Shown: positions 1 to 11,195, counted from the first letter of the stretch. The stretch is 64,000 nucleotides of DNA from Jaapia argillacea MUCL 33604 (GCA_000697665.1 KL197717.1:476761-540760), one strand, 5' to 3'. Numbers and translations are program-made. The notes: generated by a model from the letters alone, not told the origin.

Positions 1-1802
1 GTGAGCTTGCGGCTGACGTCCCAGGGAATGTTTCGGCCGCTCGTCCTGTGTCGACGCGAGATTCTGATAAGGGTGACGGTGGGCTATGTGTCCCATTGAC
101 CAATCGCTAAACCGAGATTCAGTTAATCCCGAGACTCGACAGCAGCAACCCCTTGTGGGTAATACGCACCCGACCCTCAAATGGACTGGACAACTGCACG
201 TTTTCAGAGTCCCAAGTCTTGATGGTGTCCGTCAATTCGTGATATCTCTCTTTCATACCATCATCGACATCATCGTCGTCGGCCTTATCAGCCTCCATAT
301 CCTGTAACTGCCTGATCCTTTCCTCGAGTTCTATCTGCTGAGCAAGGACTCGCTGCCCGAGCGTAGCAGCCTGCTGCAACTGTTTTTCCTTTCCATCTAG
401 GAGCGCCTGAAGCCGAAGTCTCATGTCGCCAATGGAAGGGGGGAGGTTAGTGGTACTACCTCCGTCTGTGGGATGTGCTATCTTCACCGCTCGTTGTGAT
501 TGTGTGGCCGCTGAGTTCTCTTTGACCAGCTTCTCTAGGTGATCATTTTTCTCCTTCGCCTGACGGATATCGTGTGCGCGGTCTCGTAGCTGGTCGGTCA
601 ACGCCAGAAGTTGGGCTGCTTGTGATTGCGCCTGCCGTTCAAGAGAGGCATTCTTCCCCTCGATCTCGCTCATTGCGGCTTCAAGCTTGTCCATTGATTC
701 CCGATGAGCAAGCCGACAGGATTCGAGCTCACGCGTCCGCTCGGAGCGCGCAGCTTGAAGTCGTGATTCCATCTGCACTTCCAAATGGATCTTCGCTGCT
801 TCAACGTGGCGGAACGATGATTCAACAAGGGCTGAAACTCCTTCGACATCCTTCTTCGTACGCAGTGCCGCAGCGTCTCCACGGACTCGGACCAAGCCCG
901 AAAGATGCCCCTCCTGCAGCTTCTGCGAGAATTCAACGGCATCTAAGCCCTGAACGCGACCCCCAACGACATCGGGTATTTCCAGTTGGAACTGCACCAA
1001 GTCGTTCGGAACACATCTAGCGAGATTGCTCCAAAGAGAGTAAACGAACCACCAGCAGTTGAACGTGTAGACATTGTAAAATGTCGATGAGGCGGTGATT
1101 AGTTCGAGAAGGGCGTATAAGACATGAGTGATCGAGGGCGGAGGGTTGGATTTTGAGGGTGGCGAGGACTTGGTCTGTATTTTTCACGAGATGTTCGGTG
1201 GTGCGCCAATGGTTACCGTATCCTTGCATCGATCACGATATTCTGGTGACAGCACAGATAACCACCAGGGAGCATCTCGCTCGAGACGGAGAGCTGTGCN
1301 NNNNNNNNNNNNNNNNNNNNNNNNNNNNNNNNNNNNNNNNNNNNNNNNNNNNNNNNNNNNNNNNNNNNNNNNNNNNNNNNNNNNNNNNNNNNNNNNNNNN
1401 NNNNNNNNNNNNNNNNNNNNNNNNNNNNNNNNNNNNNNNNNNNNNNNNNNNNNNNNNNNNNNNNNNNNNNNNNNNNNNNNNNNNNNNNNNNNNNNNNNNN
1501 NNNNNNNNNNNNNNNNNNNNNNNNNNNNNNNNNNNNNNNNNNNNNNNNNNNNNNNNNNNNNNNNNNNNNNNNNNNNNNNNNNNNNNNNNNNNNNNNNNNN
1601 TCTCCAGCACGATGATCAAATACTCGTGGGCTACGTTGCCCGGTGTCTTCCCCCATCTCATCTCCAGGATGGATAAGTGACCGACACCATCGTTCAACGC
1701 CACTTGAGAATTGGCCCACGAAATGTACTTTTCGACAGATATTTGGCCCCGGATATTAAATGTACGAGCGGATGGAAGGTCCGATATACTGGCGACACTC
1801 AT
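1..1802 (-). pseudogene. Copy A of the CWWF/coiled-coil family, fused to a NUM1 5' duplicate; broken and cut by the window start
   Basis: Start codon at 1802 by alignment with copy B (ATGAGTGTCGCC context). The N-terminal domain is followed by coiled coil and then by a segment matching the first exons of the NUM1-like gene at 19642: exon 1 match to about 170, a conserved GT...TAG intron (about 107-169), then exon 2 from 106 off the window edge. Compared with copy B, one base is missing near 1204 and one is added near 1111; translation from the start meets an in-frame stop soon after the first change. The changes lie close to the N run, so they could be consensus errors. The family has no name I recognise. 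The order is H-containing strand, then the NCWWF motif (hidden here between the two shifts), then helix. Called a pseudogene on the sequence as given. Confidence 0.72.
1300..1600. other. Assembly gap (301 Ns)
   Basis: All bases are N. In copy B the two flanks of this gap (ending gagctgtgc and starting ctccagcac) are contiguous at 7820-7835. The gap therefore probably hides little or no family sequence, unless an insertion sits there. Its length looks nominal. Confidence 0.95.
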
Positions 1803-2200
1803 TGATGATATACTAGGACTGAGGTGGACTTCGTATGTAGGTAAGCATGGATTGAAAAGCAGTGGGGGCTTACAAGCCTGGCAAGATCCGAGGGATCGCG
1901 AGGCGGTTGGAACTTCAGTTCGAGTTAGCAAGTGATTGGAATGACCACCAGAAAGATGGTAGGGAAATTGGGAATGTCGGTCTGAGTAAGAGGATGGTAG
2001 CGCTCGTAACGACACTATCTCTGATCAGAGGGCAGGGTTGCCAATGGACAGGACAGGCAGGACACCGTATAACTGGATGGAGATAGATACGTTTGGGTCA
2101 GGAGTTTCATCCACGGGTTCGATTCAGATGAATACTAATCGATCCGGCGCTAATCTTGGTCGCATACTTAGAGCCCATGTGGATATACCCACTACCGTGG
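1803..2200 (-). repeat. Conserved 5' flank of copy A
   Basis: Upstream of the copy A start codon. It shares long near-identical stretches with 8028-8410, 11195-11600, 14320-14715 and 18534-18960, including gctaatcgatccggcgctaa-like and ctatctctgatcag-like blocks. Whatever promoter the family uses should lie here. No known motif was recognised. Confidence 0.75.
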
Positions 2201-2995
2201 CCTCCATTCAGAAGCATACAGTAGTACTTTGCGTGTTCCTTTGCCCAATCTCGCTCGAGTGGATTTATGGAGTGTGTATGTCTTGGGTGAGTTGATTGGG
2301 ACCCATTTCGGATAAGACCATATGCAACGGGGCGCCGTGACGTGATGGAAGTAGTACCAAAACTTGAAGTTTTTGAAGGTAGGCCCTCGTCCGTCGAACC
2401 CCTCCGATAGCACACGAAACGGAGAAGGAATCCTCACCGTATCGCGTTTTGGTTAGCGCTAAAGCCGTCGAGTTCAGTGGTTTGTCCGAAGAGCCCGGAA
2501 AATGTCATGCCTTCCCTATTTTCCTCAAATTGCCAACCTGGTTCTGACGTGGGCAAGTCTCAGTGTCTGGTATGATTCACTCCCAGGCGTTCCATCTGAA
2601 GCCTTCTCGTTCCCAGATGGATCATTACTCATATATGTTGCTTTCTTCACCATCAGCGCGATCTGGTCGTTCTTCCGGCCGAGTATCTTCCCTAACCTTG
2701 ATATCCTCCGTCTTGGGCAGACGAAACCACCACCAACCTTGAAACCCACTTCTTCTGAGTAGTACGAATGACAGCTCTGAATCGCCGTTCGATCGGATTG
2801 GTTGGGTGTTTCTTCTATGGTCGGCATCTAGAAATGGATGCATACCCCGCCCGGTTTAGGGCTACAAACGAGGACACGGTAGTTGACGTTGGGATTGAGG
2901 GATGGCACAAGAATCGTATCGTCGAGATAGCAGATAGTGATCAAAACTGAAGAGACTTGGCCAAATTATTCCTGAAGACCCTAATCAACACGATA
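2201..2995. other. Gene-free stretch between copy A flank and the MFS gene
   Basis: Open frames of 60-100 codons occur on both strands, but none resembles a known protein or shows a convincing exon chain. It may hold 3' UTR of the MFS gene. Confidence 0.5.
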
Positions 2996-4555
2996 TTAAC
3001 CATTTGGCACGATGGTCCATACCGCAACCATGATTGCCATCATAACCACAGCCCTATGTCGTATAATCAGTGATGCTCAACCAGATAACGGGCGACTCAC
3101 AGTGGTTGAAGAGACCCTATACCATACTTTGCGGCTGCGGCAGGGACTCGACTCCAGTCAGATTTGACTATAGAGTGCCCAGCTCCTTACCCAAGATTCC
3201 CGTGGTGAACGGGAAGAGTGCGGATCCCGCCTGACCAAATCCTACTATCCATCCCATAGAGCTCGTGAGAAGCCACGCTGGGAGAATCTTAGTAGCATGG
3301 TTAGCTAAGATGGGATACATAGGTCCCAGCAAGAGGCCAACAGAGGATATGGCTACAGCATTTTGAATCTGGTCTGGTACCAACCAGACGGTAATTTTGA
3401 GACTGTGATCAGGGATTAGACGACGGGGATATCGAGAATTAGGATGGACATAAGTACGCCATAGCCACGATGGCATAAAAAAAGTGTTCTCCAACCTGGG
3501 TGCGAAGGGTCAGTGGGTCCAGGGGTGGCGAAGACTTAGAGGTTGGCTTACGTTGCGGTTAAGCCATATCAGCGCGATCCACCTAACTGTCATGCCCAGT
3601 CACAAGATGAGCAAAGCGAGGAAGGCGACATGGACTACATAGTGACCTACCTCCGAAAACCCAGATGATACATACCCAGATGACGGCCCGCCATGCCGCT
3701 CCCGCTCGATGAAAGTCACGATCCAGCCAAGCAGAATATACCTGAGATTGTGGTGAATCGGCTGGGATAGAACGGCACGAACCTCCTATTGTCACCTGGA
3801 GTAGTAGCGAAGTGAGAATGACATTGAGTTGAGCCTCAAGGACCTGCGTACCTCAACCCCAACGTAAATCAGCGCGAAGGACACCAAGAGGTGTAGGGCT
3901 TTTTGTCCCATCAACAGGCGGTACTTGCTTCCTCCCCCAGTCCCGACCTCCCCTGGACGGTGGCCAACTTTAGCCATTACCTCTGTCAAGACGTTAATTT
4001 GAATCTCCAGAGAAAAGATGGGCAAAACTTACCATCTTGCGTCCTGAAACGGAAGACGGCTGTGAGAAACGCAGTATCGGAGATCGCTATGCCGACTGAG
4101 TGAGAAAGTGGAACAACCAATGCCAGGTAAGTATCAGCAAAGTGGGTGGTGACTAGAGGGGTGGTAAACGCGCCGAGCCTTTACGAACTTCAGCGGAGAG
4201 TGATCGAAGGACGAGAGAATGGAAATTACCATAACAGGCATGCAAGATGCACATTTTGGTGGAAGCATGTTCTTTGAGACTGGCGACGAACCCGCAGGCT
4301 TGGGCATTCTAGAGGATGAAGGTATGACACGCCGAACATGCTTTCAACAATCTTATTTGGTCAGAACGCACCTGCAAAGAAATACCGAGGCCTGCAATTC
4401 CACAGTCGACAACCATTAACGGGAACGGACCAGCGGGGGCTAGCATGGCATGTGCGACGATTTGACAGAGTGATACTGTTGTAATTGTTCAGATATAGCA
4501 CAAGTCAGAAGGCCAAATTCTCATTACCGAGCACCAAGACCTGTCGCAGCGACAT
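2996..4555 (-). CDS. Major facilitator superfamily transporter, fucose-permease-like fungal type, N-terminally truncated
   Basis: About eight short exons read on the minus strand give a chain typical of fungal sugar-type MFS proteins: ...QIVAHAMLAPAGPFPL..., NAQACGFVASLKEHASTK, LIYVGVEVTIGG, GWIVTFIERERHGGPSSG, WIALIWLNRN, KITVWLVPDQIQNAVAIS, GLLLGPMYPILANH, GWIVGFGQAGSALFPF and AAKYGIGSLQPL before the stop at 2996. Family members import small solutes across the plasma membrane with 10-12 TM helices. The first usable ATG (4555) falls at what is normally the TM2/TM3 loop, so TM1-2 are missing. One 13-bp exon (near 3790) does not join the next exon in phase with a canonical AG. The reading is therefore a real family member that is probably not functional, or has an exon I missed. 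Confidence 0.75.
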
Positions 4556-5653
4556 TTAAGAATGAATCCGCACAATATAACAGCAAAAGTGCTGACCTTG
4601 TGGAAGAGGAGTTTTACGAGTAAAGGGAGGTACGCATGACAGTTTGTTCTGTTCTGTGATGGTTTGGGCGGATGTTGGGATGATAGAGCTCGGACCCGTT
4701 AGGGCGAGCCCAGAAGGCGAGGAGAAAGACGATGAGACGGGGAGGATTAGGCCGTACATTGGGGATGTTGGTGAGAGATGGGATGGGGAGGAGGAAGGGA
4801 GGTTTGTATTGAGTGTTGGAGGGGCGTTGGAGAGGTGAGGGCGTTTGGGGTTTGGATTTATGGATGATGTGAGGGGTCGTCTGGGTGGAGATGGGGTTGC
4901 CTTTGGGGGTGAGGAGGATGTGGATGCTGTGGAAGGGGGCACGACAAGTTTGATTTTCTTCACAGTCGCAGAGTCTATTTGAGCATCATTACACATCGTT
5001 AGAGAGAGGACGGATCTGATGTTGGGTGGGATGAGAAAAAGGCTCACCTCGTTCCTTAGTACGATCGTGCTGTGACGGTCGAGGACCCTTGAGTTTGTTC
5101 AGTTCGTCTTTGAGAGCGGATAGTTGGTTCAACTGGACGACCTGGGTTTCAAGAGTCTCCTTGATGCTGTCTCGCTCTTCTTTGAGTACGGCATACTTGT
5201 GTTGCCAATCCTCAATTGTATCCTTGTCTGCTGTCAGGACATCAGAAGGGATGCCTTCAAGTGCCTTCGGACAGACGGTTGTAGAGCTGGTCGAGGCCAA
5301 GCTGATTCCTGATGTAGGGGAGACGGCGAACTAAACACGTTTGTGCACGGGGAAAAGGCAGGTCAGACATCCTCTCTCGCCTTTGTCAATTCCGAAACAA
5401 CCTGATCAAACTCTTCCCGTTTCTTACTCAACTTCTCCTCACGTTCCTGCACCTGCTTCTTCAAGGTTGTCTGCAAGAACTCTGACCCGTTCCGAAATGC
5501 TGCAAATCGACGATCGAGCTCTGCAAAGTCGCGTCGAGCCTTGGTTACTACTTTTGGCTTTTCGTGCTCGATGAGGCAGACGAGGATGTCGGTGCTTTGT
5601 TGGATTGCTGAGGATTTCGTTGGCGCGGATGGGGGAGTGGGTTTGGTTGACAT
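4556..5653 (-). CDS. Coiled-coil then proline/serine-rich protein of unknown function
   Basis: Start ATG at 5653 (MSTKPTPPSAPTKSS). Three exons are supported: about 5653-5366 (charged helix with KKQVQEREEKLSKKREEF), about 5317-5050 (second helix, VLKEERDSIKETLETQV, ending TKER at a GTGAGC donor), and about 4983-4556 (S/P/T-rich tail with SSSPPKATPSPPRRP). The splice between exons 1 and 2 uses a weak GTCTGA donor. The stop TAA at 4556-4558 directly abuts the first ATG of the truncated MFS frame, which is odd for two independent fungal genes and suggests a past deletion joining them. A piece of exon 1 is duplicated at 8449-8541 and 11113-11195. I do not recognise the protein. Confidence 0.55.
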
Positions 5654-6276
5654 GATGGCTATGTCTCAGATAACTTTGGCATGGTTTCGAAGAGTATATT
5701 AGGTTGGTTGAAGTTGAAGGAAAAGCGCGACGTCAAAAGTTGACTACGGCGTTTGCCGACGAACCTGTTCCTTCGTCCCATTATCTACTGTCGTTGAGAG
5801 TTCGAAATCCACAAAACGACAGTTCAACTGCTTCAAGAAGTGGGGCAACCACAGTGCAAAGGTTCGGTAACAGCCCAAACCACCAACCTACTAGCGAAGC
5901 CTCGTATTTTTTTGGTGAAATATACATTTATCACCGACCGTGTATGGCTACACCAACAACAAGTATGTCCCCAGGAGTTATTGTCGGTGGTCTGAAGTGA
6001 CGATCGCTAGGGTGCTGTAGGTATAGGGATAGTAAGTCCTGAGTAACACAATCCCTAGAAGCCAAACCAAGAACCTGTACCTGGTAGATTTCTCGATGTT
6101 AGATGTTTGTAAATATTCACCCGCCAGTCGTTGGCACGTCGCTTGCGTATCGAGTTCAGAGTTCTTGGGGACGGTTCCACTTCTCCTCGCTGAATTTGTC
6201 TGAGGAAAGTTGAGAACGCAGTACTTATATATATATCGGATATCATGGATAACGACGTACTGGTGTTCTTGTGTCC
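5654..6276. other. Spacer between the coiled-coil gene and copy B, with decayed NUM1 exon 4 sequence at its right side
   Basis: The left part should hold the promoter of the 5653 gene. The right part, read on the minus strand from about 6200 to 6080, still resembles the start of NUM1 exon 4 (acaaattcagcgaggagaa against acaaattcaaggaggagaa), so the NUM1 duplicate in copy B runs past the present stop. Confidence 0.6.
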
Positions 6277-8027
6277 TCAGGGAGATTCCCGCGCTTTCGA
6301 TCGTCTCTCGAAGTCCTCCTTTTCCTTTTTTATGTCTTTGATGACCTTGTCGTGTTCACCGAGCATGCTCTGTAGACGGCGAACCTCCGTCAACAACCCT
6401 CTCCCAATCTCGAATGCCAACTCTATAGGGATCTTGGGGTCTCCAGTGACTGACAGCACAAGGTCAATATTTACGCACCAATGTCGTCCTGGCGATCACC
6501 ATGCTTGGCCCGTGGTGATCTTGCGGCCGACGTCCCAGTGGATGTTTCGGCCGCTCGTTCTGTGTCGACGCGACCAGGGCCAAGAGGCTCCGATAAGGGT
6601 GCCGGTGGGGTATGTGTCCCATTGACCAATCGCTAAACTGACATTCAGTCGATCCCGAGACTGGACGGCAGCAACACCTCTTGGGTAGTACGCACCTGAC
6701 CCCCAAAAGCACTAGACAACTGCACGTTTTCAGAGTTCCAAGTCCTGATGGTGTCCATCAATTCGCGATATATCTCTTTCATATCCGCATCGATATCATC
6801 GTCATCGGCTTTATTAACCTCCATATCCTGTAACTGCCTGATCCTTTCTTCGAGTTCCATCTGCTGAGCAAGGACTCGCTGCCCGAGCGTAGCAGCCTGT
6901 TGCAACTGTTTTCCCTTTCTGTCCAGGAGGGCCTGAAGCTGAAGTCTCATGTCGCCAATGGAAGGGGGGAGGTTAGTGGCACTACCTCCGTCTGGGGGAT
7001 GTGCTATGTTCAACACTCGTTGTGATTGTGTGGCCGACAAGTTCTCTTTGACCAGCTTCTCTAGGTGATCATTTTTCTCCTTCGCCCGACGGATATCGTG
7101 TGCGCGGTCTCGTAGCTGGTCGGTCAACGCCAGAAGTTGGGCTGCTTGTGATTCTGCCTGCCGTTCAAGAGAGTCATTCTTCTCCTCGATCTCGCTCATT
7201 GCGGCTTCAAGCTTGTCCACTGATTCCCGATGAGCAAGCTGACAGGATTCGAGCTGACGCGTCCACTCTGAGCACGCAGCTTGAAGTCGTGATTCCATCT
7301 GCACTTCCAAGTGGATCTTCGCTGCTTCAACGTGGCGAAACGATGATTCAACAAGGGCTGAAACTCCTTCAACATCCTTCTTCGTACGCAGTGCCGCAGC
7401 GTCTCCACGGACTCGGACCAAGCCCGAAAGATGCCCCTCCTGCAGCTTCTGCGAGAATTCAACGGCATCTAAGCCCTGAACGCGACCCCCAACGACATCG
7501 GGTATTTCCAGTTGGAACTGCACCAAGTCGTTCGGAACACATCTAGCGAGATTGTTCCAAAGCGAGTAAACGAACCACCAGCAGTTGAACGTGTAGACAT
7601 TGTAAAATGTCGATGAGGCGGTGATTAGTTCGAGAAGGGCGATAAGACATGAGTGATCGAGGGTGGAGGGTTGGATTTTGAGGGTGGCGAGGACTTGGTC
7701 TGTATTTTTCACGAGATGTTCGGTGGTGCCGCCAATGGTTACCGTATCCTTGCATCGATCACGATATTCTGGTGACAGCACAGATAACCACCAGGGAGCA
7801 TCTCGCTCGAGACGGAGAGCTGTGCCCTCCAGCACGATGATCAAATACTCGTGGGCTATGTTGCCCGGTGTCTTCCCCCATCTCATCTCCAGGATGGATA
7901 AGTGACCGACACCCTCGGTCAACGCCACCGGAGAATTGGCCCACGAAATGTACTTTTCGACAGATAATTGGCCCCGAACATTGAATGTGCGAGCGGAAGG
8001 AAGGTCTGATATACTGGCGACACTCAT
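6277..8027 (-). CDS. Copy B: CWWF-domain/coiled-coil protein fused to the N-terminal part of a NUM1-like protein
   Basis: Start ATG at 8027. Exon 1 is 8027-6696; exon 2 6632-6479 and exon 3 6422-6277 keep the splice sites and phases of NUM1 introns 1 and 2, giving 543 residues. Residues 1-165 form the family domain: H59 in AHEYLIIVLEG and C149 in FNCWWFVYSLW. This His-then-Cys order about 90 residues apart, with Cys at a helix start, recalls permuted papain-like folds (LRAT/HRASLS), an inference only. Residues about 180-340 are coiled coil. From about residue 345 (IAHPPDGGSATNL) it matches the very start of the NUM1-like protein (MAHFSDGGGAAANL). Exon 3 loses frame relative to NUM1 near its end, giving the tail RRSKARESP. 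It is the only uninterrupted fused copy. Function unknown. Confidence 0.72.
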
Positions 8028-8410
8028 TGATGATATACTGAGGTGGACTTGGTATGTAGGTAAGCATGGATTGAAAAGCAGTAGGGGCTTACAAGTCAGA
8101 GTGATCAGGAGGTGGTTGGAACTTCAGTTCGAGTTGGCAAGTGATTGGAATAACCACCAGAAAGATGGTAGGGAATTTGGGATGTCGGTCTGAGTAAGAG
8201 GAGAGTAGCGCTCGTAACGAGACTATCTCTGATCAGGGGGGCAGTTAGGTTGACAATGGACAGGATACTGTATAATTGGATGGAGATACTGTAGATGGTA
8301 GCGGTCGTGCTCCCAACGTTGCCTCAGAGTTTGATCCACGGGTCGATTCAGATGAACACTAATCGATCCGGCGCTAATCTTGGTCGCATGCTTGAAGCAC
8401 ATTAATACAC
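8028..8410 (-). repeat. Conserved 5' flank of copy B
   Basis: Matches the flanks of copies A, C and D and the orphan flank E. It begins directly upstream of the start codon with gaggtggacttggtatg and ends near gcgctaatcttggtcgcat. Confidence 0.75.
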
Positions 8411-8448
8411 ATCACCGTTGCCTCCATTCCGGTCAGACGCATACACTG

Positions 8449-8541
8449 GTTTGTCAATTCCGAAACAACCTGATCAAACTCTTCCCGTTTCTTGCTCAAC
8501 TTCTCCTCACGTTCCTGTGCCGCTTCTTCGAGGTTGTTTGT
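8449..8541 (-). pseudogene. Left half of a duplicated exon fragment from the 5653 coiled-coil gene
   Basis: Near-identical to 5390-5482, encoding KLSKKREEFDQVV. The match stops at the TIR element at 8544 and resumes at 11113. The source gene has no insertion here. Confidence 0.85.
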
Positions 8542-8543
8542 AA

Positions 8544-11112
8544 CATCAGGAGAAACCTCCCACCCTAACCTAAAGTAATTGAGTTCCATTAGTCCTAAAT
8601 GCCCGCTAAAGGAGTTCTTGCAACTAATTCTAACTAATCGAAACTTTCAGAGGCTGAGTTCAACTAAGGTGACTAGCTACGGATAGATACATCTAGAAAG
8701 GGTGCATGTCTGAGCCAATACTGTAGATATCCATCCGAAATCATCTGGCTGTTGATATCGGTAGTCTGTATGAAGTCATAATAGTGTCGGTATGACGGAC
8801 GGCCGATTACACAGAGGATGCCAGTGAAGCACCAGCGAATGACGGTGACAGTCTAATATACAGCGAGTCTTTAATATCGCCCAACCGCCGCTGTCGAGAC
8901 TGCCAGGGCACCAGATAGGGTTAAACCTGAGAGACAAGATAGAAAATTGACATGAGAACGCAAGGATACCGAGAAGTCGACGAGGGGCGACGACGTACCA
9001 GCAGACACCAATAGCACTATCGAACCACCAGCGCAGCAGAAGCGAACGCTTCTGGACCTATCTTGGATTTCTGGGTACGCTTTTAGACCTCCGACTGGAG
9101 CTTGAGTTCCACGGCGTGGTTGGCCATCATCACCAGGCGGGCGTAGCGACCGCCGGTGATCTGGATCTCTTGACCATTGGGTGGTGTGGGAGGCGATGCC
9201 GAAACGGCGGGGGACGTCATTGAGAAGTTGGTGATCGGGTATCGAGGGTGAGCGGGGGCGTAAAGTCATTTTTGGGGTGACGAGGGTCGTAGGCTATCTT
9301 GACGGGAACGGGGGGAGGTGGTAACGGGTTCTGGAGGGGCTTGGGTGGTGATTTCTGAGCGCTTATGGGGATGACTGGTACTAAAATGGTGTTCGATTCG
9401 AATGGCCGAGTGGGCTGTTCAGAAGGACGAGGGAGTAGATGTATGTCGGGTAGGGACCAGGACTGACGAAATCTTTCTTCATCTTCCCCTCGAACTCTGC
9501 CAACATCGCCGGTTCCATATCCAACTCCCACTCTAAATAACTACACATACCCCACTCCATCTGATTCATCTCCCTCAACCGATACAGATTCTGCCCGATG
9601 ATAGTCCACGACTTATCCGAATAGGTGTCGTCGCAGATGACTTTTGAACGCAGTAATTATGTAGATGATGGTCCCCGAACGGCGGGGAATTGAACTTTTA
9701 GGCGCTGTAAAAGACATAGCGCGGCGAAAGTTACCAAGTGTGTAGTCGAGTGGGCAAGGGGAGAGGAGAGCATCGGGGCTGTAATGTAGAGGGCGGTGGC
9801 GGCGGCAGCGGCAGATCGGGATACGTAGACAAATGTGTTACGAGAAGAATTCAGCAGGGGTTGGATCCCGGGAAAGCCCCAGGGAGTGCGCATATCGAAC
9901 CTGAAGCATCCAGCGTTACGGACTCATAGTCGAGCGAGCATGCAAATTCGCCAAGTCCTGAGAATGAAGCGGAGCTTGAATTGGGTTGGTTGAATGTCGG
10001 GAGCTTTTGCCAGCTCATCTCTCGCCATGTCTTCTCTCGCCGTATCGTTATCAACGACGATGCCATGTCTCCTCTCTTCTCATCGACGACGACACTACTG
10101 CCGATTCCCTTACCTCGACGTCGGGACCATTAAACCTCCTCACTAATGTCCCCCCGGTTGCAAGCCTGTGCGATGTAACACTACGCAGTTGAGTTCTTAG
10201 TTTGACTGTCTACCCGCCCCATCTCCTCGCGTATTTGGGTAACATTGATCACAGCAGGTGGCTGGCAGGATATCTCCAGTCCGAGCGGCAGCTCGCGCCC
10301 CATCCTTTCGTTTCCCTGTGCGCTGCGGTACGTGAATTTTCTCGTGTCAGTACCTTACATCTCCTCTAGCTGTGCCCTTCCCCTTGCCGTACATGCAAGG
10401 TCACCACGATTCATGGGTGATGCTTACCATGGGATTTAGCTTGTATCTGGTACGTTGACCCCGCCCCCAGTTTCTGAGACTCATAACATGGTGCTCATTG
10501 TCATCAGAGCCTACCCCTATTATTGTCATCCCTTTGATCCCAACCGCTGAGTCAACGCGGCAACCATACCTGGTAAGTGTTGGCCTTGTTTGCCACAGTG
10601 TCCATGCTAATTTTCATGCCGTTGTAGGCGCTTCTAATCCCAAGTCGAATTAGTCTCATAGCCGATATGTGTACGTTTCTCTATGTCATTTCGTATAATT
10701 CCATTGACTGATACTCCATTCTATCACGCAGTGCTGCCATACCCATGCCGCCTCTGCCATGTTGTTTGGTCTGGAATATTTTGACTTGTGGTTCGAGTTG
10801 TGTTGGGTTGTCGTTGAGGTTTGGTGACTCCAATAACATACTCTGTAGTGCCCTATGTATTAGCTATACTTAACAATGAGAATTACTTTGATTCCTCCCG
10901 CGTGCTTGGCATGGATTATTGCGTGGTTACCTGCAAGAAACGGAGAATAATTGTCCGCTCATGGGTGCCTAAGCCAACTAAGCCAGCTAATTGGGGACGA
11001 TTAGGAGGGAACTTATCTAATTAGCACTAATCAACTTATCAGGCTAATCGGGGCTTATTGGAGCTATTTAGATATAATTAGGTCTAATTAGGGCGGGAGG
11101 TTTTTCCCGATG
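8544..11112. mobile_element. Non-autonomous TIR element, 2.57 kb, carrying host-derived fragments
   Basis: The ends are inverted repeats: CATCAGGAGAAACCTCCC on the left and, reverse-complemented, CATCGGGAAAAACCTCCC on the right, both continuing into (A/G)CCCTAA. Sub-terminal regions are rich in AATTAG/CTAATT words. Insertion is proven by comparison with 5460-5500, where the interrupted exon is continuous. The flanks suggest a target duplication of about 2 bp (AA), not certain. No transposase is visible. The inside holds a cyclin-like fragment (9155-9895) and an exon-like chain (10370-10795). The superfamily cannot be named from these ends alone. Confidence 0.75.
9155..9895 (-). pseudogene. 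PCL-type cyclin fragment inside the TIR element
   Basis: Read on the minus strand: FVYVSRSAAAAATALYI, LLQRLKVQFPAVRGPSST, SKVICDDTYSDKSWTIIGQN, LYRLREMNQMEWGMCSYLEW, FEGKMKKDFVSPGPYPTYI, then a P-rich tail. This is the order seen in fungal Pcl1/2-like cyclins (Pho85 partners) between the middle of the cyclin box and the C-terminus. The family residues that normally link the second and third pieces (HRLFISAFMLA-like) are absent, an in-frame stop lies there, and the C-terminal tail changes frame near 9217. The N-terminal part of the cyclin box is missing. It is a captured, decayed fragment rather than a working gene. Confidence 0.72.
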
Positions 11113-11195
11113 AAGAACTCTGACCCGTTCCAAAATGCTGCAAATCGACGACCGAGCTCTGCAAAGTCACGTCGAGCCTCAGCTGCGACTTTTGA
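11113..11195 (-). pseudogene. Right half of the duplicated exon fragment from the 5653 coiled-coil gene
   Basis: Matches 5483-5565 (encoding RRDFAELDRRFAAFRNGSEF) with a few changes. It then switches abruptly into orphan flank E at about 11195. Confidence 0.85.
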
